Source of the DNA: Betaproteobacteria bacterium | GTDB taxonomy: Bacteria; Pseudomonadota; Gammaproteobacteria; Burkholderiales; SG8-39 | NCBI GenBank assembly: GCA_016195915.1 | Contig: JACPYS010000021.1 | Location: 84,012-148,011 of the forward strand | Direction of reading: 5' to 3' | DNA length: 64,000 nt | In this document: in pieces, positions 42,799-51,000 of the stretch | How positions within the stretch are numbered: the stretch's first letter is position 1 | Layout: every line of letters starts with the position of its first letter | Position numbers and translations under genes: made by a program | Notes under the pieces: generated by a model | Databases searched by the model: none | What the model was told of the DNA's origin: nothing | The model's input: the letters and a program-made list of their open reading frames with translations, nothing else

Positions 42799-44631
42799 AT
42801 GACGGATTTGGAGCGAAAATCGAAGTCGGGAAGACAGCCCGCTGCGCGCGGCAGGCTCAGAATCGGCGACGACTGGAATGCGATCACCATCATCGCACTT
42901 TCGCAGAGCAATCCGCTCAAGGCGATCGCCGAACTGGTCGAGAACAGCATCGATGCGAACGCGCGTAACGTTACCATCACCCGTGGTCGCGAACACGGCC
43001 GCCATTTTCTCGCGATCCGCGACGACGGCGACGGCGTGCCGCGCGGCGACGACGGCCGGCCGGACTTCCGCTACGTCGCGACCCATATCTGCGATTCCGT
43101 CAAGCGCCGTCTCAAGGCCGAAGGATCAACCGGACTGCAGGGTGAATTCGGTATCGGGTTGCTGAGCTTCTGGACGGTGGGCGATGATCTGACGATGACC
43201 TCCACGGGCGCCGACCAGCGCGCCTGGCAGATGGTAATGCGCAAGGGTGATCCGGGCTACGAGGTGACGCCCAAGCGAGCGCTGTTTTCCGACGGCGGCA
43301 CGGAAGTGAGGATCGCGCCGCTGCTCGAAGGCATTCGCGCTCTCTCGGGGGAGAAGATCCAATGGTATCTCGCCGCGGAATTGCGCGATCGCATCGGCCA
43401 GTCCGGTGTGCGCATCAGCGTAATCGACAAGCTCGCCCGCAAGCAGTACGCCGTCGAACCGCGTCACTACGAAGGTCGCCTGCTGCATCGACTGCCGGTC
43501 GTGCGCACCGCGCTCGGCGATGTGTACGCGGAAATCTACCTGAACGAGCCGTCCGATTCGAACCGCGTTGCGTTGTTCCGGCACGGCACGCGCGTGATCG
43601 AGGATCTCGCGTCGCTGGAGGCCTTCGCTCATCCGCCTTGGGCCATGCGCTATCTGCAGGGCCATATCGACGCGCCGTTCGTCAACCTCACGCCGGCTAC
43701 GCGTACGGGTCTGGTGCAGGATGCGGCCTATGCGGCGCTATGCGAGGGATTGCAACCGCTCGAGCACAAGCTGATCGAGGTCATCGAAGACCAGCGACGC
43801 GCCGAGGACGAGCAGGCGAGCAGGGAACTGCTGCGCGCGATCCAGCGCGCGTTCCGGGAGGCATTGCTTGCGCTGCCCGCCGAGGAGTATGACTGGTTCG
43901 ACATTCACGCCCGGGCGATGCGCCCGAGCGCGGGGGGCGCGGCCGACCAGGGCGGCGGGGCACCGCCGGTTGACGGCGCAGACGCATTTGAGGGTGTGGC
44001 CGAACCCGAGGCGGGCGAGGATCGGCAGCGACAGTTCTTCGAATTCGCCGGTCCGCTGTTCAGCGTGACGGTGACGCCTGCGTCGAGTATCGTGCGCGTC
44101 GGCGGCCGAAGGGAGTTCAAAGCGCTGCCGCGCGATCGCTCGAGGCGCCGGGTGGAGCAGGATCTGGAACTGCACTGGCAAATCGTGGAAGGCGCCGGCG
44201 CGCTGGAGGGGTCAACCCATCAGGCGGTGACCTTCGTCGCGCCCGACGAACCGGGACTTACCCGGCTCAAGGTATCGGTCAATCAACGCGATGTCCTCTG
44301 CGAGGCGGAGGCGCTGATCACGGTCACGCACGAACTGCTCGCGCAGATGGTTGCGACCGCGGTCCCGTCACAGGGCCTGCCGGGGTACACGTTCGAGCGC
44401 ACACCCGGCGAGTCCCGGCGCTCGAGGTTCGATGCGACGCGCAACGTCATCGTGATCAATAACGGGCACCGCGATTTCGTGCATGCCTCGCGCAGCAAGT
44501 CGCAGAAACTGCGCTACCTGGTGCGCCTTTACGCAAAGGAACTCGTGTTGCGAAACTTCGTCGGCCTGCCCGCGGAGCAGTTGCTCGAGCGCATGGTGGA
44601 ACTTTCTCTGCGCACCGAGGAGCATCTCTGA
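42799..44631 (+). CDS. GHKL-type ATPase (Hsp90/MORC-like N-terminal domain) of unknown role
   Basis: A protein of 610 residues. The Bergerat fold is clear: N-box IAELVENSIDANARN (Glu45, Asn49), G1 box RDDGDGVP (residues 74-80) and G2 box LQGEFGIGLLSFW. A transducer-like domain follows to about residue 350, then an acidic linker, an Ig-like/beta domain near 430-520 (VTVTPASSIVRVGGRREF), and a C-terminal helical part. This resembles Hsp90-like ATPases used in DNA or protein remodelling, including some defence-associated ones. No partner nuclease is adjacent. The chosen ATG is one of two close options; the other is seven codons upstream. Confidence 0.72.
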   Translation: MTDLERKSKSGRQPAARGRLRIGDDWNAITIIALSQSNPLKAIAELVENSIDANARNVTITRGREHGRHFLAIRDDGDGVPRGDDGRPDFRYVATHICDSVKRRLKAEGSTGLQGEFGIGLLSFWTVGDDLTMTSTGADQRAWQMVMRKGDPGYEVTPKRALFSDGGTEVRIAPLLEGIRALSGEKIQWYLAAELRDRIGQSGVRISVIDKLARKQYAVEPRHYEGRLLHRLPVVRTALGDVYAEIYLNEPSDSNRVALFRHGTRVIEDLASLEAFAHPPWAMRYLQGHIDAPFVNLTPATRTGLVQDAAYAALCEGLQPLEHKLIEVIEDQRRAEDEQASRELLRAIQRAFREALLALPAEEYDWFDIHARAMRPSAGGAADQGGGAPPVDGADAFEGVAEPEAGEDRQRQFFEFAGPLFSVTVTPASSIVRVGGRREFKALPRDRSRRRVEQDLELHWQIVEGAGALEGSTHQAVTFVAPDEPGLTRLKVSVNQRDVLCEAEALITVTHELLAQMVATAVPSQGLPGYTFERTPGESRRSRFDATRNVIVINNGHRDFVHASRSKSQKLRYLVRLYAKELVLRNFVGLPAEQLLERMVELSLRTEEHL

Positions 44632-44710
44632 GGCGGGGTTCGACGCGAAGGAAATTGCGCACGGCATGCCGACGGACGCGAGTGCGCCCGGCTCGCGGCA
44701 TATACATCGC

Positions 44711-44839
44711 ATGCTCGGAATCGATTTCAGCGGCATGGTCCGGGGGATGGTGGCAAGCGTCGCGCTCTATCGGATGTACTTCCGCGCACGTCCGATGGAC
44801 GACTTGAGCTTCAATCGAAGCGGTGGCGGGATGCCTTGA
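44711..44839 (+). pseudogene. 3' fragment of a duplicated small membrane-protein gene
   Basis: The frame reads MLGIDFSGMVRGMVASVALY... and ends FNRSGGGMP. It is about three quarters identical to the last 42 residues of the intact gene at 61.1-61.8 kb (MLGGMFSGMVWGMVASVALY...). The rest of that protein is missing. It lies just after the GHKL ATPase gene and marks a second duplicated scrap within the island. Confidence 0.65.
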
Positions 44840-44990
44840 GGTCTTGAGCGCCTGTCCGGTCGGCGGCGCGCGGCTCGACAGATAAGTCGCCCGAACGACT
44901 GGATTTGTCGCAGAATTGCGTTGTTCACGGTTCCATGGCCTGACGCTGTTCGCACCCGATCTCGCCCCTACTGAACCACCGAATCCATCC
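44840..44990. other. Intergenic region before the cyclase-TPR gene
   Basis: About 150 bases between the duplicated fragment and the next gene. It is the only room for a promoter of the cyclase gene. No convincing -35/-10 pair and no strong ribosome-binding site are visible, so the true start of that gene could be upstream. Confidence 0.3.
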
Positions 44991-47900
44991 ATGACTTCAG
45001 CCGGTCGCGATCCCGTTGGCGACGACGCGTTGGGGCGCCGCAGGTATCTGACGATTCTGTTCTCGGATCTGTCGGATTCGACCCGGATGGCCGGGATGAT
45101 GGAACCCGAGCACTACGCCGAACTGCTGAAGGCGCTGCGCAATGAGTACCACGAGATCATTCCGAGGCACGGCGGGCAGATTGCGAGTATTCAGGGTGAC
45201 GGCGTTCTGGCGATTTTTGGCTATCCGGAGGCGGGGGAAGACGATGGCCGCCGCGCGACCGAAGCAGCTCTGGAGTTGCATGCCGCGGTGAGCCGGCTCG
45301 CCGTGCAAGGTCTGGCTCCCTCATCCGGGTCGCTCGCCCTGCATTCCGGAATTCACGGAGGACTGGTCTATCTCGCCCAGGGCGACCTCGAGCGAGGCCG
45401 GTTCGCCCTCGGGGGCGACGTTTCGAACACCGCCGCGCGGCTATCGGACCTTGCCGAACGCGGCCAAATCATCGTCAGTGAAGAAACCTTGGGACCTGAC
45501 GCCCATTTCTTTGCCATCAGTGAGCGGTGTCCCGTGACGCTGAAGGGTCGGACATTGCCATTGCCAGTTTACCGCGTGTTCGGGCGAGCTCCGGTACAAA
45601 GCCGCTTCCAGGCGAGGTCGATGCGCGGGCTCACTCCTTTCGTCGGTCGGGATGCGGAACTGCGCTCGCTGCGAGACCACCTTCGCGCGGCCGCCGCCGG
45701 ATTGCCGCAAAGGGTGATCATCTCGGGCGGCCCAGGGCTCGGTAAGACGCGCTTGATCGAAGAACTGGTGCACGACGCGAGCGCCGCGCCGTTCACCATC
45801 CTGCAGGGCTACTGCGAAAGTTTTCTCGGCGCCGAACCGCTGCAGCCATTTCTGCAAATGCTGCGAACGATCTGCGGTCTCAATCCTGCCATGACGGTAT
45901 TGGAGGCTGGTTCGACGGCCGAGCACTCCCTCGCGGCCATTCGTGGAGTCAGTGAAGCTGCGCGCGCCTCGCTGATGCAGGCAATTTCCCTGCTGCCATC
46001 GGGCACGGAGGCCCGTGGATCGACTACGGGAGGCGCGGTCGCGGCTCTGTGCAGCCTGTTTGATGCGCTTGCGGAGGATCGGCCACTGATGCTGATCGTC
46101 GACGATGCGCAATGGGCCGACGACGCCAGCCAGCAAGTGCTTGACGCGATCCGCGAATTGCACCGCCCGGTCTTCGTATTGACCGCCTCGCGTGGCATGG
46201 GCAGTGACGTGCTGACGGGGGAGGCGGTCACGACGATCGAGCTCACCCCGCTTGGACGGGAGGAAGCCGCGCCGAGCATCGAGCATCTGCTGCCGGGTGT
46301 GGATCCGTTCATCGTCGGCGAGATTCACCGCTACGCCGGCGGCAACCCGCTGTTCATCGAGGAGTTATGCCATTCCGCGGCGGTCGGCGGGGACCGGAGG
46401 CCGCTGGAAGACCGGCTAGGCGGCGCCGCGTGGCTCAACGCACTGATCGAATCGCGCGTGGCGAGACTTCCGCCGGCCCAGGCCGAGATCGTGCGCGCCG
46501 CGGCGGTGATCGGCAACGTGGTTCCGGCCTGGCTGCTGAAGCGGATTACCGGCCATGGCGACGACGACCCGCTCGTGCGCGCACTGGCCGAGCAGGATTT
46601 CCTGTTTCCGTCGGAGCAGACTGGGACGATGCGCTTCAAGCACGGTATCACGCGTGACGTGGTGTACGACGAAGTCGGTTTGCACCAGCGCAAGGCCATG
46701 CACCTCGCGGTGGCGACGGCGCTGGGCGAGCACGCGGCGCAGGCTGCCCCCGAGGATGGGTACGAAGCGCTCGCCTACCACTACGCGGCTGCCGACGCAC
46801 CGGCGGATGCGGCCCGTTTCGCGGAGCTGGCCGGCGACAAGGCGCTGGCGGCGTCGGCTCTGGATCGCGCACGCACGCAATACTCAGCCGCCCTGGACGC
46901 GCTTGACCGGCTCGGTCCCCTGACGCGCGAGCAGCAGCTGCGCTGGTGCGCAGTGGCGCAAAAGCTGGGCATGGCCTGCGTTTTCGACCCGCTCGGGCTC
47001 GCCGATGGCGTCGCGCGTTTCGAGCGTGGCGTCGCGTTGGCACGGCAGAGCGGTGACCTCGAGACGATCGCACGCGCCGAATATTGGCTGGGTTACATCT
47101 GCTACGCCAAGGGTCAGGCGCGCGAAGCTACTGTGCATTGCGAGGCATCGCTCGATCTTTCGACCCGCATCGGCGACGAGCGGCTGGCGGCGCAGGTGCG
47201 CGCCACTCTCGGCCAGGTGCTGACTTCCGCCTGTGAGTATGATCGGGCGCTTGGCCTGCTCGACACGGCGATCGACAGCAAGCGCAAGCAGAGCAAGCCG
47301 GGCAGCCGCGTGGCCGTGGGATCGGCGTATGCGCTGGCGTGCAAGGGCTGCCTGCTCGGCGACCGCGGCCAGTTCGCGCAGGCCGAAAGCTGCTTCCAGG
47401 AGGCGCTCTCGCTGCTCGGCGGCTCGCCGCACCAAGTGGCGAGCTCGGTGCGCGGCTGGATCGCCGCGGTATACATGTGGCAGGGGCGCTGGGAGGATGC
47501 GCTGCGCGTGGCCGACGAGGGCGCGCGCATTGCCGAGCAGGTGCGCAGCCGCCAGCTGCTGGCGATGAACCGCGCGCTCGCGGGCTACTCGAGCTGGATC
47601 CTCGCCAGGCGCCCCGAGTCCCTGCAACTCGTGCGCGACGCGACCTCCTGGATCGAGGATCGCAACGGCGCCTTCCTCACCTCGCTCAATTACGGCTGGC
47701 TCATCGACGGCGCGGTGGAACTCGGCCGCATCGACGAGGCGCGCCGCCACGCCGCGCGGCTGTTCATGCGCGCGCGGCAGCGCGACCGCATCGGCGAGGC
47801 CATGGGCTGCCGCGCGCTCGCGCGCGCCGCGGCCAAGTCCCATGACTTCGAGCGCGCCGCGCACTACCTCGCGCAGGCGCTGCGCTCGGCCGAGGCGCGC

Positions 47901-48071
47901 GGCTCACCGCACGAACGCGCGGTTACTCAACTCTGCCAGGCGCAGATCGAGATCGAACGCGGACGAAAAGCCGAAGCGCACGCACCGCTTGAAGCGGCAT
48001 CCAAAGCGTTCGAGGCGATGGAGATGCACTGGCATCTGCAGCAGGCGCAGCGCGTGCGCGAGACGCTGTAA
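44991..48071 (+). CDS. Class III nucleotide cyclase - AAA ATPase - TPR signalling protein
   Basis: A protein of 1026 residues. An N-terminal class III adenylate/guanylate cyclase domain has both metal Asp residues (Asp26 in LFSDLSDST and Asp70 in QGDGVLAIFG). It is followed by an AAA_16/STAND-type ATPase with Walker A GGPGLGKT (Lys252) and Walker B LMLIVDDAQWAD. From about residue 620 a long TPR array follows (repeats such as YDRALGLLDTAI and FAQAESCFQEALSLL). This composition is common in proteobacterial and mycobacterial signal proteins. Substrate choice (ATP or GTP) is not clear. It is convergent, with a three-base gap, with the peroxidase-P450-hydrolase gene. The start is uncertain; a TTG 25 codons upstream is possible. 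Confidence 0.85.
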   Translation: MTSAGRDPVGDDALGRRRYLTILFSDLSDSTRMAGMMEPEHYAELLKALRNEYHEIIPRHGGQIASIQGDGVLAIFGYPEAGEDDGRRATEAALELHAAVSRLAVQGLAPSSGSLALHSGIHGGLVYLAQGDLERGRFALGGDVSNTAARLSDLAERGQIIVSEETLGPDAHFFAISERCPVTLKGRTLPLPVYRVFGRAPVQSRFQARSMRGLTPFVGRDAELRSLRDHLRAAAAGLPQRVIISGGPGLGKTRLIEELVHDASAAPFTILQGYCESFLGAEPLQPFLQMLRTICGLNPAMTVLEAGSTAEHSLAAIRGVSEAARASLMQAISLLPSGTEARGSTTGGAVAALCSLFDALAEDRPLMLIVDDAQWADDASQQVLDAIRELHRPVFVLTASRGMGSDVLTGEAVTTIELTPLGREEAAPSIEHLLPGVDPFIVGEIHRYAGGNPLFIEELCHSAAVGGDRRPLEDRLGGAAWLNALIESRVARLPPAQAEIVRAAAVIGNVVPAWLLKRITGHGDDDPLVRALAEQDFLFPSEQTGTMRFKHGITRDVVYDEVGLHQRKAMHLAVATALGEHAAQAAPEDGYEALAYHYAAADAPADAARFAELAGDKALAASALDRARTQYSAALDALDRLGPLTREQQLRWCAVAQKLGMACVFDPLGLADGVARFERGVALARQSGDLETIARAEYWLGYICYAKGQAREATVHCEASLDLSTRIGDERLAAQVRATLGQVLTSACEYDRALGLLDTAIDSKRKQSKPGSRVAVGSAYALACKGCLLGDRGQFAQAESCFQEALSLLGGSPHQVASSVRGWIAAVYMWQGRWEDALRVADEGARIAEQVRSRQLLAMNRALAGYSSWILARRPESLQLVRDATSWIEDRNGAFLTSLNYGWLIDGAVELGRIDEARRHAARLFMRARQRDRIGEAMGCRALARAAAKSHDFERAAHYLAQALRSAEARGSPHERAVTQLCQAQIEIERGRKAEAHAPLEAASKAFEAMEMHWHLQQAQRVRETL

Positions 48072-48074
48072 GGC

Positions 48075-51000
48075 CTACAGGCCGTTCAGGATGTTCGCGA
48101 ATTTCTTGCCAATCTGTGCGAAGCCCACCGAGCGAGGGTGCAGCTCGTTCTCCCAGTAGTCCTTGTAGTTGGAAAGATATGGATCCAAGGTGCCGGGAGT
48201 GTTGACGACGATGACATCCGGAAACTGTTTTATGAGATCTGTCTGCATTGTGTGAAATCGATCGATGATGCGTCGCATGATTTTGATTCCGGCGTCCAGG
48301 TCGTATTTCTTGTCGGTGGTGATGTATGGATAGAGCCATGACCACATGCTCCCCGAATACCAGTCGACCAACCGACCGTCTGGAATCGGGTGATCATAGG
48401 GGTGCAGTAGCACCGGGACATGAACCTTATAGTCGCCGCATACTTTTGTTATTGCAGTGAGGATTGCGACGTAATAGGCGCCCAGCTTCTTGTCAATTTG
48501 CGCCTTGATCGCCGACTCGATTATTGGGTCGGTATTCGCGGAAGCTGGCACCAGCAGCGGCAGCAGGTTTTTCTTGACGACGTCGTTTCCGCCGCCTGAC
48601 AGCAAAATGGCTCTGGGCGCATTGTTGACCGCCAGCATTTGGTCCAGCGTGTTCGTGAAGTCTTTGAGATTATTCTCCTCAGCCATCTTTTCGAGCCACA
48701 AGCCGTCGTTACCGAATGGAGGTATGGTGAACTTGTATTGCAGGCCGCGCAGATAGTTTGCGATGTTGGTCGTGTCTCCTGAACTTTCGTTGTAGTGGAG
48801 CCACGAATCGCCCCAGGCGAGCAGCTCCATCGTTGTGCTGCGTCCGAGCACCCTGTTGAGGGTTCGCGTGATGACGCCAGGGCGTGGTGCGGGCTTGCGC
48901 AATTGGCGGGAGATGCGCTTGCGACGCAGCGAAATCTCCATGCGCGCCTGTGGTGTAGGCTCTTGCAGCGGAGGAGTTGGACCCTCGAGTACCAGGGCGA
49001 CAGGACCAATGCTCGGGCGCACCGCCTCCTTCACCTCCAGCAGCCCGGCGAGCACGCCTACGATTACGCCCATCGCGGCCTTGTAGCCGGGGCACGCGTG
49101 GGTGGGATGTTTGCCGCTGCGGGCGCCGCCGAATATGGGGAACAGGTCAGATTTATCTTGCGCAAGGCATTGCTGGGTGGCTGAGACGATCGACACGATG
49201 ACCGTCTCGCCTGGCTTGAGCACCACTTCGTGCGTGGTGCCCTGCCGAAGCGTGTGATGCCGAGCGACCGTCCGCCACACCAGCTCGGGCGATGGGCGCA
49301 GTTGCATGGCCTGGCACAGCGATTTGCCGATCAGGGACATCGCGTCGGCATAGGTCGCGATGCTGCGGCCAGGCAACTTGGCACGCAGCGCCCAGAAGGT
49401 GCCGTCGCGAAGCCACTCGTTCAGGGTCAGGCGCAGGTTTCCATCAGCTGGCGGCAAGAATCCCATCATTACGCCCACAAACGTGCGCGCGGCGAGGTCC
49501 ACGTCGGCGGGGGTCTTGATGAGTTTAAAAATCGCCTCACCGATCGGCGCCGGACCGCCGCCGGGCGCGGTCGGGCGGTTGCCGGCGTTGCGGAGATCGG
49601 CGATCCAGAGGGACATCGCTTTCCGCAACGCCGCTCCGTAATCCTGGCCAATCTTTTTCACCGAAAGACCTGGCTTCGGCTGAAAGATGTACCGCGATGG
49701 CGCGGTGAAGTTCCCCGGGTAGTACTGCGGTTTGTCCGGGTTCCAGTCCCAATGCGTGCCACCGCGCTTGAAGCGCGTCTCGTGTTTTGGGTCTTCGGTC
49801 TCCAGGACTCCAAACCAGCAGTCGCAAAGGTGCGCCAGTACCTTGTCCAGCACCTCTTTCAGGTCCAAGGTGAGTTCCCACCGAGGGTTCTCAGCCGCTC
49901 GCGCCTGTTCCTGCGCGTCCTTAATGAATTGGTCTAGCGCGCGAGCGGTTGCGTCGCGCGCAGTCTTGAACGCGTCCTCCTCATCGATGGCGTGGATCGC
50001 GATATTGGGCTCCGTCGATTGCTTGGCGTACTCCGGGTTGCTCGCGTCGAGCCCGAGGTAGATCCCGCCGATAGACCCTTCCATTCGCTTGAGGTAGCTG
50101 TCGCTATCGTCTACGCTTTGAACCGAAAAGTTGTGATCGTCCTTGAGGACCTCCATCGCAAGGTCGGGGTCCGCGACGATGACGCCGTAGGGTATGCGCA
50201 GAACACCGCAGCGAGTTTCACGGATTGCCGCCCAGATCGAGGCGCTTACGAAAGTGCGCTGCGATTCCGGATCCTCGAGCGCGCTCTTCCATGCAACCTC
50301 CGCGGCGTCGTCCTTCAGGGCTTCCAGGGCTTTGATATGCTCATCTCCTTCGGCCGCCGACCATACGGGGCGGGGTGCGGAACCCGCGTGTGCGGCAGTT
50401 TCCTGCAGCTTGACGAGCGCACTTATGGAAGGCGTGAAGAGGTAAGCGCCCCATTCAAGCCGCACGATCGGCTTGGGCGCCTCCAGAATCCCGTTCCAGC
50501 CGTCCATCGACATGCGCACTACTTGGTTTTCATTCAGGAAGCGGAAAATCCTCGGTTGACCGTTCTCCGCCACCCCTACAAACGGATCGCTCTGGCCTGA
50601 GAACACTCCCGTGCTGTTGCCGCCATTCAGCCAGCGCTGCACGATCTCGAATTGCTCGGCAATGCTTGCGTTATAGGCCATGAAGACCAGCCCGCGCTCC
50701 TTCGAATTGATCGCGCGCGCTACGTTGTCGAGGTTTTCCCCCTTAGTGTAGCGAGGACCATAGGACATGCCGCGTCGCATGAGGCGCGGCGTACGCCGCC
50801 CCGGCGGTTCGGGCACGTCTTCGGGAGGGCGGCTGCGCGGATTGGCCCTGCGAATGTGGGCCTGGAACGGACAACGGGCGCCGTCGGTGTCGAACCGATA
50901 GTTGAAATCGTTTTTCTTGTCGGCGCTCAGCTCCAGCGGCGTGCCATCGAGCTCGCGTCCCATCATTTTGGCGAGGACCGCTTCGCGGGTCATGCCGGGC

